DNA of 64,000 nt from an uncultured Lachnospiraceae bacterium (GTDB taxonomy: Bacteria; Bacillota; Clostridia; Lachnospirales; Lachnospiraceae). The stretch covers positions 1-64,000 of the forward strand of contig CATLGW010000008.1 in NCBI GenBank assembly GCA_949948715.1, read 5' to 3'. Positions 1 through 8,148 of the stretch are shown here, piece by piece. The first letter of the stretch is position 1. Each line of letters opens with the position of its first letter. The notes beneath the pieces are model-generated. The model made no database searches and was not told the origin of the DNA. It worked only from the letters and a program-made list of their open reading frames with translations. A program made the position numbers and the translations under genes.

Positions 1-302
1 GCATCTTCCCGGACAGTGCCGGAACAATGTCCGACGGTGCCAATCAGACGGACGTTGTTCTGCCAGATTGGTACCGGGAGGGAAGATGGGGAACTAAAAA
101 CGATCCAGCATCTTCCCGGACAGTGCCGGAACAATGTCCGACGGTGCCTTTCAGACGGACATTGTTCTGCCAGATTGGTACCGGGAGGAAGATGGGGAAC
201 TAAAAACGATCCAGCATCTTCCCGGACAGTGCCGGAACAATGTCCGACGGTGCCTTTCAGACGGACATTGTTCTGCCAGATTGGTACTGGGAGGGAAGAT
301 GC
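1..302 (+). repeat. Three tandem copies of a ~90-nt hairpin element
   Basis: Units start at 1, 108 and 214; the first two are followed by an ~18-nt linker and the third runs into the proA ribosome site. Each unit folds on itself. The outer arms are GCATCTTCCC and GGGAAGATGC, perfect in unit 3. The inner arms are GAACAATGTCCG and CGGACATTGTTC; unit 1 has CGGACGTTGTTC, which still pairs through a G-U. A related copy lies before serA at 40864-40954. The window begins exactly at a unit boundary, so more copies may lie to the left. The repeats are open in the proA frame by chance; proA has its own start further on. Confidence 0.85.
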
Positions 303-327
303 GGAACTAAAAAAAGGAGGCAGGAGA

Positions 328-1578
328 ATGACTGACTTGACGCAAATGGGGCAGCGGGCCGTGGCGGCCAAATACGAGCTGCAAAGACTGACCCCCCGGG
401 AGAAGAACGGCGTTCTTGCGCGGGCGGCAAAGCTGCTGACCGACAGAACGGAAGAAATCCTCGCCGAGAACGCGAGGGATATGAGGAACGGAGAGGAGAA
501 CGGTATGCATCCCGGTATGCTGGACAGGCTTCGTCTCACCGGACAGCGCATGGAGGCCATGGCCCAGGGACTTTTGCAGATTGCCGAGCTTCCGGACTGT
601 GTGGGAGAGGTGCTGGAGCGCACCGTGCGCCCCAACGGCATGGAGATCGAAAAGGTGCGGGTGCCCATGGGTGTCATCGGCATTATCTATGAGTCCCGGC
701 CCAATGTGACTGCGGATGCCTTCGGGCTGTGTTTTAAGACGGGAAATGCCGTGATCTTAAAGGGGGGCAGCGACGCCATTTACTCCAACCTGGCCATCGT
801 AAGGGTGCTGCAGGACGCTTTGGAGGAGTGCGGGGTCTGCCGAGACGCGGTTTCCCTCATCGAGGATACCGACAGAAAGGTGACGGCAGAGTTCATGCGG
901 CTGAACCAGTACGTGGACGTACTGATTCCCCGAGGCGGCGCGGGGCTGATCCGCAGCGTGGTGGAGAACAGCACCATTCCGGTGATCGAGACCGGCACGG
1001 GCAACTGCCATGTGTATGTGGACCGGGACGCCGACCTGGAAATGGCGGCGGATATTATCTTTAACGCCAAGACCCAGCGTATCGGCGTGTGCAATGCCTG
1101 TGAGTCGCTGGTAGTCCACAGCAGTGTGAGAGAGTTTTTTTTGCCAAAGCTGGCAGGGCGGCTTCGGGAAAAGCAGGTGGAGCTTCGAGGGGACGAAAGG
1201 GTCAGGGAGATTTTGGGGGAAGAGTGTGTTCCCGCCTGTGAGGAGGATTACGGAAGGGAGTACCTGGACTATATTCTCTCCATAAAGACCGTGGATTCCC
1301 TGGAGGAGGCCATCGACCATATCAACCGATACAGCACAAAGCACTCCGAGTGCATTGTCACAAAAAACCCTGAGGCGTCGGAAAAGTTCCTGCGGGAAGT
1401 GGATGCGGCCTGCGTCTACGCCAATGTGTCCACACGCTTCACGGACGGATTTGAGTTCGGATTCGGCGCGGAGATCGGCATCAGCACCCAGAAGCTTCAC
1501 GCCAGAGGCCCCATGGGCTTACGGGAGTTGACCTCCTATAAGTATATTATTCGCGGGAACGGACAGATCCGCCCTTGA
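328..1578 (+). CDS. proA: Glutamate-5-semialdehyde dehydrogenase (gamma-glutamyl phosphate reductase)
   Basis: This cytosolic enzyme reduces gamma-glutamyl phosphate to glutamate-5-semialdehyde with NADPH, the second step of proline synthesis. The 416-residue length is normal. The aldehyde-dehydrogenase fold is evident, with the active-site cysteine in [14 protein letters not shown] and the conserved segments [19 protein letters not shown] and [20 protein letters not shown] chose the ATG at 328 because AAAGGAGG lies just upstream and family proteins start here. An upstream in-frame extension would only translate the hairpin repeats. The usual partner proB is not in the window and may lie to the left. 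The hairpin array ends about 10 nt before the ribosome site, so control of proline synthesis there is plausible but inferred. Confidence 0.97.
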   Translation: MTDLTQMGQRAVAAKYELQRLTPREKNGVLARAAKLLTDRTEEILAENARDMRNGEENGMHPGMLDRLRLTGQRMEAMAQGLLQIAELPDCVGEVLERTVRPNGMEIEKVRVPMGVIGIIYESRPNVTADAFGLCFKTGNAVILKGGSDAIYSNLAIVRVLQDALEECGVCRDAVSLIEDTDRKVTAEFMRLNQYVDVLIPRGGAGLIRSVVENSTIPVIETGTGNCHVYVDRDADLEMAADIIFNAKTQRIGVCNACESLVVHSSVREFFLPKLAGRLREKQVELRGDERVREILGEECVPACEEDYGREYLDYILSIKTVDSLEEAIDHINRYSTKHSECIVTKNPEASEKFLREVDAACVYANVSTRFTDGFEFGFGAEIGISTQKLHARGPMGLRELTSYKYIIRGNGQIRP

Positions 1579-1605
1579 CGGGGGTTGGGATAAGGAGAGA
1601 TTGTT

Positions 1606-3906
1606 TTGCGGAATCGGATTAAGAAGGGCATGGGCAGGCTGCCTTACAAATACGTGATCGTTCTGTGTGTGCTGACCCTGATCTGTATTATGATCGTGGC
1701 CTTTGCGCTGTATATCTATTATGATTACCGGAAGGAATGCCGGGAGATCGCGGGGCGGGAGGCGGAGTATGCCGCGGAGCAGATTGTCACCCAGGTGGAT
1801 GAAAAACTGGACATATTAAAACAATATTATCTATCGTTGTCGGAAAATGAGGATATCAAGTGGGTGTTGGAAAACGAGATATCCTATGCCGATTACGAAG
1901 AGTACCAGGCGGCGGAAAAGCTGCTGTCCAGCACTTGGCTGTTCGGAGATTATATCAGCGGCTATGCGCTGGTGAATTTTCGGACGGGATGGATCATCAG
2001 CAGCAAGGGGATGTTTCGTCTGAAGGAGGCCGGCAACAGGGAACTTTTGGAGGAGCTGTTTGAGCGAAACAATGATAATCTGGACAGAAATTACTGGATG
2101 TACGAGGGTGTGGAGGATGAGAATCGACAGGCGGCCAAGATGATCGACCGTCTTTCGGTAAATACGGACGGTTTGAGCTTTGTCTTAAAATTTCCGGCAA
2201 ATTATCGCCACAGCTACGGAATGCTTCTGGTCAATGTGAATATGCAGACGTGGAGGCAATGGGTGGAGCGTTGTCTGGATGCCTCGGAGGAGGTTGTGGT
2301 GCTGTCTCCCCAGGGGGAGACGATCTTTGCCACCGATGAGCGGCTTGTCCAGGTGTGCCAGGGGATCAAACAGGAAGAATATGCCGCCTGGGAGGAGATT
2401 AAGGTGGAGGGAGCGTCCACCTATTTGATTACTTCCCGGACTTCCGATGTGTTGGGCTGGCAGTATTATGTCTGCTATGATCTGGAAAAAGGGCAGTTTG
2501 CGGGCAGACAGTATTCTGTGGCCCTGCTCTTTTCCATGTTCCTTCTGGTGGCGGCCTGCTTTGTGACGGTGTGCTATATGATCTATCACCCTGTGGACAG
2601 GCTGATGCAGAATGTGTGGGATAAGAAACAGCAGATCAAGGGCAATGAGCTGGACTACCTGGCAGGGCAGTTCGCCGACCTGAAAAATAACAAGCTGGCC
2701 CTGGAGAATGTGATCAGCCAGAATCAGAATAAGCTTCAGGAACTCTTTGAGCTGCGACTGATCCGGGGCGAAGTCAGGGCGGACGACGAATGGTCCGAAT
2801 ATTTCGAGGGTCTGCATCTGAAAGCCTGCAACTATTTTGCGGCGGCGGTGATGGTGCTCAATCTCCAGGAGGAACAGGATGCCCAAAGCAATGTGAACGA
2901 GGATGCCATTTGCCTTAAGCTGGTGGAGGAGCTGCCGAAGCAGCTTAAGGAAATGACCTGGATGCCTCCGGTGTACAATGCCTGCACCATATTCTGTCTG
3001 TTCGGCGAGAATGACGAGGATGTGATGCTGCGTCAGATCAACCTTTTTTACGATGAGATTCAGGAATTTGCCCAGAGCCGATTTGGGTATCGGATTTTGA
3101 TGGGGGTCAGCGCCACCCATACGGAGCACAGGCATATCAGGGCCGCGTACAGAGAGAGCGTCACAGCCCTGACCATGGTGGGCAGCGGCAGCGGGGACGG
3201 TACAGCCGTTCCCAGGGACTGCTATTTCTTCCTGGCGAATTCCACCATGCGGGGAAACCGCTACAAGGGAAACCATGAGAGAGACATAGAGGCCGGAATC
3301 AAGGCCATGGACAAGGACCAGTGTTATAAGGCGGTGGATGAGTTCTGTCAGTATCTGCAGGAGGTCAGCTCCCATGAGGAGGCCATGGTGTACATTTTGA
3401 GAATGATCACGGCCATCTTTTTGACGGCGGTGGATGTCAAGCTGGACCTGCTGAAGGTATTTCCTGACGGAGTCAAGAAGGTCTACCGGGAGATTGTGGA
3501 GGTGATCGAGTTCTCCAGGGTGCGCCGATACTTGAAATTTATGCTGATAGATCCTATTTTCCAGGCGCGGAGCGAGCTTTTGGAAGTCCATTCCTATTCC
3601 ATTATAGAGGAGATAGAGAAGAAGATCGAGGAGACCAGGGGGAATATCACTCTGACAGAGTGCGCGGATGCCCTGGGCGTGCACCACACCTATATCTGGA
3701 AGGTGCTGAAAATGGAGAAGGACAAATCCTTCAGCGATTATCTGGAGGAGTATAAGCTGGAGGAGGCAAAACGGCTGCTGCTACAGACGAATATGTCCGT
3801 GGCGGAGATCGCCGCAGAGCTGAATTATACCAACGCTCAAAATTTTATCCGGTTTTTCAGCAAGAGCACGGGAGTCACTCCGGGGAAATTTCGAAAATTG
3901 TACTAA
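1606..3906 (+). CDS. Membrane-anchored AraC-family sensor/regulator of carbohydrate uptake (YesN/RhgR type)
   Basis: A 766-residue one-protein sensor. Membrane helix 1 spans about residues 16-40, an extracellular sensing region follows to about 300, helix 2 spans about 303-330, and a cytoplasmic linker leads to a C-terminal AraC double helix-turn-helix (about 665-766, with LTECADALGVHHTYIWKVLK and MSVAEIAAELNYTNAQNFIRFF). The start is TTG with AGGAGA seven bases upstream; an ATG at 1630 is possible but has no ribosome site. It lies 27 bp after proA and directly before the ABC permeases. Proteins of this architecture usually activate the adjacent sugar transporter, so it probably controls the cluster to 14475. 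The ligand is unknown; a rhamnogalacturonan fragment is inferred from context. Confidence 0.85.
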   Translation: MRNRIKKGMGRLPYKYVIVLCVLTLICIMIVAFALYIYYDYRKECREIAGREAEYAAEQIVTQVDEKLDILKQYYLSLSENEDIKWVLENEISYADYEEYQAAEKLLSSTWLFGDYISGYALVNFRTGWIISSKGMFRLKEAGNRELLEELFERNNDNLDRNYWMYEGVEDENRQAAKMIDRLSVNTDGLSFVLKFPANYRHSYGMLLVNVNMQTWRQWVERCLDASEEVVVLSPQGETIFATDERLVQVCQGIKQEEYAAWEEIKVEGASTYLITSRTSDVLGWQYYVCYDLEKGQFAGRQYSVALLFSMFLLVAACFVTVCYMIYHPVDRLMQNVWDKKQQIKGNELDYLAGQFADLKNNKLALENVISQNQNKLQELFELRLIRGEVRADDEWSEYFEGLHLKACNYFAAAVMVLNLQEEQDAQSNVNEDAICLKLVEELPKQLKEMTWMPPVYNACTIFCLFGENDEDVMLRQINLFYDEIQEFAQSRFGYRILMGVSATHTEHRHIRAAYRESVTALTMVGSGSGDGTAVPRDCYFFLANSTMRGNRYKGNHERDIEAGIKAMDKDQCYKAVDEFCQYLQEVSSHEEAMVYILRMITAIFLTAVDVKLDLLKVFPDGVKKVYREIVEVIEFSRVRRYLKFMLIDPIFQARSELLEVHSYSIIEEIEKKIEETRGNITLTECADALGVHHTYIWKVLKMEKDKSFSDYLEEYKLEEAKRLLLQTNMSVAEIAAELNYTNAQNFIRFFSKSTGVTPGKFRKLY

Positions 3907-4169
3907 ATATATTCCAAGTTCAATCCAAAATTTGATAAAAAATTAAAATAATCATTTTGTTAATAGAAAATTAAGAGTTAAGAAATGATAATTTTCTATG
4001 GAATTTATAAAATATTATTAGGCATTTTGACTAAAAAAGCCCATGAAAGTACTTACAAAAGAAAATGATTATAGATGTAATCCTCTCCAAGTGGTAATAT
4101 TGCATTATAAATTGTGGATATTTGGCGCGCGAAACGACAAATTGCCCAAAACAGGAAAGGTGGTTCGAC
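3907..4169 (+). promoter_or_regulatory. AT-rich leader/promoter region of the sugar ABC operon
   Basis: 263 bases without a gene, much richer in A/T than the flanking genes, between the AraC-type regulator and the first permease. A TTGACT box lies at 4027-4032, but I cannot pick out a convincing -10 at standard spacing. The region is the natural place for the regulator's operator and the operon promoter. I saw no clear inverted repeat or terminator. Confidence 0.5.
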
Positions 4170-5153
4170 ATGGCTAAGGCTAAGGCAAAAGTAAAAAACA
4201 AGAAAGGGTATATCACGCTCCAGGACGGAAGGACGATGAGAGTGCAGCGCATGAGCACCTGGCAGTATGTGGTGCAGCACAAGTGGCTGTATTTCCTTCT
4301 GCTTCCCGGGGTGATATATTTTATCATGTTCCGCTATGTTCCGATGGGAGGCCTGATCATTGCATTTAAAGAGTACAGTCCTTTTCAGGGAATCTGGAAA
4401 AGCCCCTGGGTGGGATTCGGGCAGTTCCAAAAGTTTTTCAGTACCAACGATTTCGGGAGACTTTTGACGAACACGCTGGGAATCAGTCTTTTGCAGCTTG
4501 TCCTGTTCTTCCCGGCCCCCATTATCCTGTCTCTCTTTTTAAATGAAGTGAGGCACAACGGATACAAGCGGCTGGTGCAGACTCTGGTCTATGTCCCTCA
4601 CTTTGTGTCCTGGGTTATCGTGGCCAGCCTTACCTATCAGCTTTTCAATGTAACGGACGGTATTATCTATCAGATTATAAAGGCTCTTACGGGGAACACG
4701 GTGGATGTGCTGTCCCAGGCTTCCTGCTTCTGGGGGCTGATCGTAGGGCAGGATATCTGGCGTGAGACCGGATACGGCACCATCGTCTTTCTGGCGGCCC
4801 TGGCCGGGGTGGACCAGGAACTCTACGAGGCGGCCAGAGTGGACGGCGCGGGGCGCTGGAGGCTGATGTGGCATATTACTCTGCCGGCCATCAGGGGAAC
4901 CATAGTCATGATGTTTATCCTCCGTGTGGGCGGCCTGCTGAACACGGGATACGAGCAGATCTTCCTTATGAGAAACGATTTGAATGTGGCGAGAGCGGAA
5001 GTGTTCGACACCTACATATACTTGAAGGGTATTAAGAGCGGCCAGTATTCCTTCTCCTCTGCGGCGGGTATGTTCAAATCCATTGTGGGAATGACGCTGG
5101 TGTTGATTTCAGACCGTGTTGCCAAGCTGTGCGGCGAGAGCGGAATTTACTAG
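4170..5153 (+). CDS. Carbohydrate ABC transporter permease, LplB type
   Basis: One of two membrane subunits of a CUT1-type sugar importer. It has 327 residues and several hydrophobic helices, beginning with the WLYFLLLPGVIYFIMF segment. The cytoplasmic EAA loop that contacts the ATPase reads YEAARVDGAGRWRLMWHITL. A Lys-rich N-terminus precedes the first helix, as in LplB/YteP proteins. I chose the ATG at 4170, with GAAAGG upstream, over an upstream TTG at 4122. It pairs with the next permease and the lipoprotein at 6177. No ATPase is encoded here; importers of this family commonly share an MsmX-type ATPase encoded elsewhere. The substrate, oligosaccharides from rhamnogalacturonan, is inferred from neighbours. 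Confidence 0.93.
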   Translation: MAKAKAKVKNKKGYITLQDGRTMRVQRMSTWQYVVQHKWLYFLLLPGVIYFIMFRYVPMGGLIIAFKEYSPFQGIWKSPWVGFGQFQKFFSTNDFGRLLTNTLGISLLQLVLFFPAPIILSLFLNEVRHNGYKRLVQTLVYVPHFVSWVIVASLTYQLFNVTDGIIYQIIKALTGNTVDVLSQASCFWGLIVGQDIWRETGYGTIVFLAALAGVDQELYEAARVDGAGRWRLMWHITLPAIRGTIVMMFILRVGGLLNTGYEQIFLMRNDLNVARAEVFDTYIYLKGIKSGQYSFSSAAGMFKSIVGMTLVLISDRVAKLCGESGIY

Positions 5154-5168
5154 AAGGGGGTGTGGCAC

Positions 5169-6080
5169 GTGGCTAAAGAACATGTAGTAAAGAACGGGGC
5201 CAAGGTAAAAAAGAGCCTGGGCGACCGTATTGTGGACGTAATAATCTATGGGGTGCTTGGTTTGATCGCGCTGAGCACGGTATTGCCTTTCCTGTATGTG
5301 ATAGCCGGTTCCTTTGCCACTGAGAAGGAGCTGACAGAGAAGGCTTTCTTTATCATACCCGAGACGTGGTCTTTGAATGCTTATCAGTACGCGATACGGA
5401 CTAACAATATTTTGAGAGGCCTGAAGAATTCCGTTTTCTTGACAATCATGGGCACGGTGATGTGTATGCTGTTCTCCATGAGCTTTGCCTATCCCCTGTC
5501 CAAGGCGCATTTCAGGGGACGCAACTGGATTATGAACCTGGTGATTGTGACCATGCTGTTCAGCGGCGGTATGATCCCCTCCTATATGGTGATCACGGCC
5601 TATGGGCTGTATGATTCCTACTGGGCGCTGGTGCTGCCTGCTTTGATCAATCCTTTTAACATGATCATCATTAAAAAGTTTTTCTCCGGTCTGCCGGTGG
5701 AGCTGGACGAGGCCTCCTATATGGACGGGGCCAATGATATGCAGATTTTTGTGAAGGTGGCGCTGCCGCTGTCAAAACCGGTTATCGCGTCCATCTCCCT
5801 GTTCTACGGGGTGGGCTTTTGGAACGATTACTTCAATGCCATGATCTATCTGCAGACTCCGGAGAAGTTCCCGGTGCAGATACAGCTTCGTTCCATCATT
5901 TTGTTGTCCTCCAAGGTATCGGAGGCGGCTATGGACTTTTACGATTTGAACGGCGCGCCCCCCGACAAGGCGGTGAAGATGGCCTGCACGGCCATTGCCA
6001 CCATACCGATCCTGTGCGTGTATCCCTTCGTGCAGAAGTATTTCACCAAGGGCGTCATGGTGGGAGCCGTAAAAGGTTAA
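5169..6080 (+). CDS. Carbohydrate ABC transporter permease, YtcP/LplC type
   Basis: Second membrane subunit of the sugar importer, 303 residues. It shows the typical opening DRIVDVIIYGVLGLIALSTV and an EAA loop reading LDEASYMDGANDMQIFVKVA, followed by ALPLSKP. The C-terminus ends KYFTKGVMVGAVKG, the standard ending of this subfamily. The start is a GTG at 5169 with AAGGGGGTG upstream; a GTG at 5160 lies inside the ribosome site and is less likely. It sits 15 bp after the first permease and 96 bp before the binding protein, so the three form one operon. Confidence 0.93.
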   Translation: MAKEHVVKNGAKVKKSLGDRIVDVIIYGVLGLIALSTVLPFLYVIAGSFATEKELTEKAFFIIPETWSLNAYQYAIRTNNILRGLKNSVFLTIMGTVMCMLFSMSFAYPLSKAHFRGRNWIMNLVIVTMLFSGGMIPSYMVITAYGLYDSYWALVLPALINPFNMIIIKKFFSGLPVELDEASYMDGANDMQIFVKVALPLSKPVIASISLFYGVGFWNDYFNAMIYLQTPEKFPVQIQLRSIILLSSKVSEAAMDFYDLNGAPPDKAVKMACTAIATIPILCVYPFVQKYFTKGVMVGAVKG

Positions 6081-6176
6081 GCGGATTCCGGGGGCGGAGG
6101 GAAGTGCCCTTCGCTTCCGTAATCATAAATCAGGCGGTTTAAAACTGCCGAATTCATTTTCATAAAGGAGGAAAAA

Positions 6177-7817
6177 ATGAAAAGAAAAAGTTTAAACAAA
6201 GTGCTCGCGCTTATGCTTGCATCCACCATGGCTTTAGGGCTGGCAGCCTGCGGCAATGACGACAGCGGCAAGAGCAGCGACGCGGGCAGCACACCTGCGG
6301 GAAGCAGCGCGCCTACAGGAAGCACTGCGGATGCGGCGAACACCGGTTCCGACCAGGCATCCACTCCCGCTGAGCGTCAGACCATCTCTTTCAGCGCCAT
6401 CGACGTGAATGCGGGCTCCAACAATACCGGTGAGTATGCGCAGCAGATTCTGGATCAGATTCAGGACTACACCGGTGTGAACATCGATCTGAGCTGGGTT
6501 GCAAACGATACCCTGGAGGAGAAGAACGGTCTGTATCTGACCAGCCCTTCCACCATGCCCAATATTATCACCTGGGGGGGTACTTTGACTGGTAATGTGG
6601 CCAGTGCGGCAAAGAACGGCGCGTTCGTAGATCTGAACGATTACATCTGGGATTCCGAGAAGTATCCCAATCTGTCCGGTATGGCAGAGGGTGTGGCGGC
6701 AAACCTGACCGTAGACGGCCACCTGATCGCGATTCCCCGTACCCGTGTGGTAGGACGTAACGGACTCTCCTATCGTACCGACTGGGCAGAGAAGCTTGAG
6801 CTCGCAGAGCCCAGCACTCCCGAGGCAGTGTATGATATGCTGTATGCCTTCACCTACAATGATCCTGACGGAAACGGACAGGACGATACCATCGGCATGG
6901 AGATGACGCTTCACACCGGTCCCTTCGATATCATCCAGACCTGGTTTGGCTGCGGCAACGGATGGGCTGAGGTGGACGGAAAGCTGGTTCCCGTGTGGAT
7001 GCAGGATGAGTACATGGAGGCTGTAGATTATATCAAGGGCCTGTATGACGACGGACTTATGCCTGCCGACTGGGCGACCAGACCTACCGATACCTGGTCC
7101 GACGGATGTAAGAAGGGTGAGAACGGCGTGTTCATCGACGTGCTTGACTCCGGAAAGCGTATCTGGAACTATTTCGTGGCTGAGGAGACCTACACTCCCT
7201 CTGTTGTCAATCCGGATGAGAGCGCCAGAATGACTCTGTACGGCGCAGTGAATGACCGCACTCTGGCAACCGCAGGCTATGCGGGGTATTACACTCTGTC
7301 CGCTACCACGCTGGATACCCCGGAGAAGATTGAGGCAGCTCTGACTCTGTTAGACAAGCTCAACGATCCGGAGATGCTTATTCTGACTCAGTATGGTATC
7401 GAGGACCTCAACTACAAGATGGAGGACGGCTACCTTGTAAAGCTTGACCAGGAGGATAAGGTTCTGTCCAACAACTACATGGGCCTGAATCAGCTTCTGG
7501 CATTCCTTCCTTCCACCGAGGCTGCAAACTCTTATATCCCTCTTAAGAGAAACGAGCGCGACCAGGCACAGGAGGACGCTTACGCTGCCGCTCTGCCGAA
7601 GGCTGTTCTGAACCCTGCGCTGTCCTTCCTGGCAAATTCCCCGACCTATGCTGACGACGGAAAGACCCTGGACGATGCGGTTACGGCAGCGAGAACTCAG
7701 TATATCTGCGGCGCTATCACCAAGGAGCAGTTTGAGCAGGCTATCCAGACCTGGAGAGACCAGGGCGGTGACAAGATCATCGAGGAAGTAAACGCTCAGT
7801 TTGAGGCTAACAAGTAA
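6177..7817 (+). CDS. Extracellular sugar-binding lipoprotein of the ABC importer
   Basis: A 546-residue solute-binding protein. A lipoprotein signal peptide (MKRKSLNKVLALMLAS...) ends in the lipobox LAAC, so Cys24 would be acylated and the protein tethered outside the membrane. A Ser/Gly/Ala/Thr-rich linker follows to about residue 63, then a large binding domain as in LplA/YtcQ proteins. The ribosome site AAAGGAGGAAAAA is strong. Codon use is more biased than in neighbours (many GCA, CTG, AAG), which fits high expression. It is followed by a hairpin terminator. Specificity for rhamnogalacturonan oligosaccharides is inferred from the PL11 lyase and GH2-like enzyme nearby. Confidence 0.93.
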   Translation: MKRKSLNKVLALMLASTMALGLAACGNDDSGKSSDAGSTPAGSSAPTGSTADAANTGSDQASTPAERQTISFSAIDVNAGSNNTGEYAQQILDQIQDYTGVNIDLSWVANDTLEEKNGLYLTSPSTMPNIITWGGTLTGNVASAAKNGAFVDLNDYIWDSEKYPNLSGMAEGVAANLTVDGHLIAIPRTRVVGRNGLSYRTDWAEKLELAEPSTPEAVYDMLYAFTYNDPDGNGQDDTIGMEMTLHTGPFDIIQTWFGCGNGWAEVDGKLVPVWMQDEYMEAVDYIKGLYDDGLMPADWATRPTDTWSDGCKKGENGVFIDVLDSGKRIWNYFVAEETYTPSVVNPDESARMTLYGAVNDRTLATAGYAGYYTLSATTLDTPEKIEAALTLLDKLNDPEMLILTQYGIEDLNYKMEDGYLVKLDQEDKVLSNNYMGLNQLLAFLPSTEAANSYIPLKRNERDQAQEDAYAAALPKAVLNPALSFLANSPTYADDGKTLDDAVTAARTQYICGAITKEQFEQAIQTWRDQGGDKIIEEVNAQFEANK

Positions 7818-7852
7818 TTGGATTTTTCTTGGCAATAAGGTATAATAAAGTT

Positions 7853-7888
7853 GCACCGGTATCTGGAAACGGATGCCGGTGCATTTTA
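7853..7888 (+). terminator. Terminator after the binding-protein gene
   Basis: Stem GCACCGG (7853-7859) with CCGGTGC (7876-7882), partly extended into the loop, followed by ATTTTAAC. The U tract is short. It lies 35 bp after the stop codon. A TATAAT at 7841-7846 just before it could start a new transcript into the leader of the glycosidase gene. Confidence 0.55.
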
Positions 7889-7907
7889 ACAGTTTATGAG
7901 GTGACGC

Positions 7908-7982
7908 ATGGAAACGGCAGCAGAGACTGTCCGCCGGGCGGGCTGCGTCTGTAATTGCAGAAGGATGGTTGGAACAGCGTGA
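7908..7982 (+). CDS. Possible 24-residue leader peptide
   Basis: ATG preceded by GAGGTG five bases upstream opens a 24-codon frame, METAAETVRRAGCVCNCRRM plus four more residues, ending in TGA. It contains three cysteines and two Arg pairs. It lies between the terminator of the binding-protein gene and a second terminator-like hairpin at 8012-8047, the arrangement of an attenuation leader. I do not recognise a family. It could be chance; the well-placed ribosome site and start are the only support. Confidence 0.3.
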   Translation: METAAETVRRAGCVCNCRRMVGTA

Positions 7983-8011
7983 AGAGAAGCTCTGGGGATC
8001 GAAAAGACCGT

Positions 8012-8047
8012 TTCTCCAAGGCAGCAAGGCAGCCTTGGAGAACTTTT
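8012..8047 (+). terminator. Terminator-like hairpin in the leader of the GH2-like gene
   Basis: Arms TTCTCCAAGGC (8012-8022) and GCCTTGGAGAA (8032-8042) are perfectly complementary over 11 bp with a nine-base loop, followed by CTTTTAA. It stands about 100 bp before the glycosidase start, inside the 5' leader, so it may act as an attenuator. The rest of the 331-base gap 7818-8148 holds a TATAAT, one terminator, the small frame at 7908 and the hairpin at 8118. Confidence 0.5.
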
Positions 8048-8117
8048 AAAGCTTCATGCCGAAGAATGCTTAGAATCGGGGCTTTCTATATAAGCCAAGT
8101 TGGATTTGGGATGATGA

Positions 8118-8136
8118 GTCACAGCAAAGCTGTGAC
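8118..8136 (+). promoter_or_regulatory. Perfect 8-bp hairpin/palindrome next to the ribosome site of the GH2-like gene
   Basis: GTCACAGC-AAA-GCTGTGAC ends two bases before AGGGAGG, the ribosome site of the gene at 8149. It could be an RNA hairpin that tunes ribosome access or a DNA operator. The sequence does not tell which. Confidence 0.5.
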
Positions 8137-8148
8137 AGGGAGGACAAT

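Noticed and set aside
60-105. T-box-like string AGATTGGTACCGGGAG in the hairpin units before proA
   Set aside because: It resembles the AGGGTGGNACCGCG box at about 11 of 14 positions, and proA/serA are amino-acid genes. But the units are only ~90 nt and palindromic, have no Stem I or specifier loop, lack a terminator, and the serA copy diverges in the box.
16-327. N-terminal extension of proA through the repeats
   Set aside because: The repeats are open in frame by chance. The good ribosome site and family start are at 328.
2185-3687. 500-codon open frame antisense to the AraC-type regulator
   Set aside because: No ribosome site or recognisable protein features; it is a shadow of a GC-biased gene. 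The same holds for the long antisense frames at 19272-20582, 43769-45463, 51513-53042 and 54144-55424.
7908-8047. Known riboswitch (cobalamin, ZTP, SAM) in the leader of the GH2-like gene
   Set aside because: CCGCCGGGCGGGC recalls ZTP motifs, but the conserved neighbouring elements are missing. No other class fits by eye.
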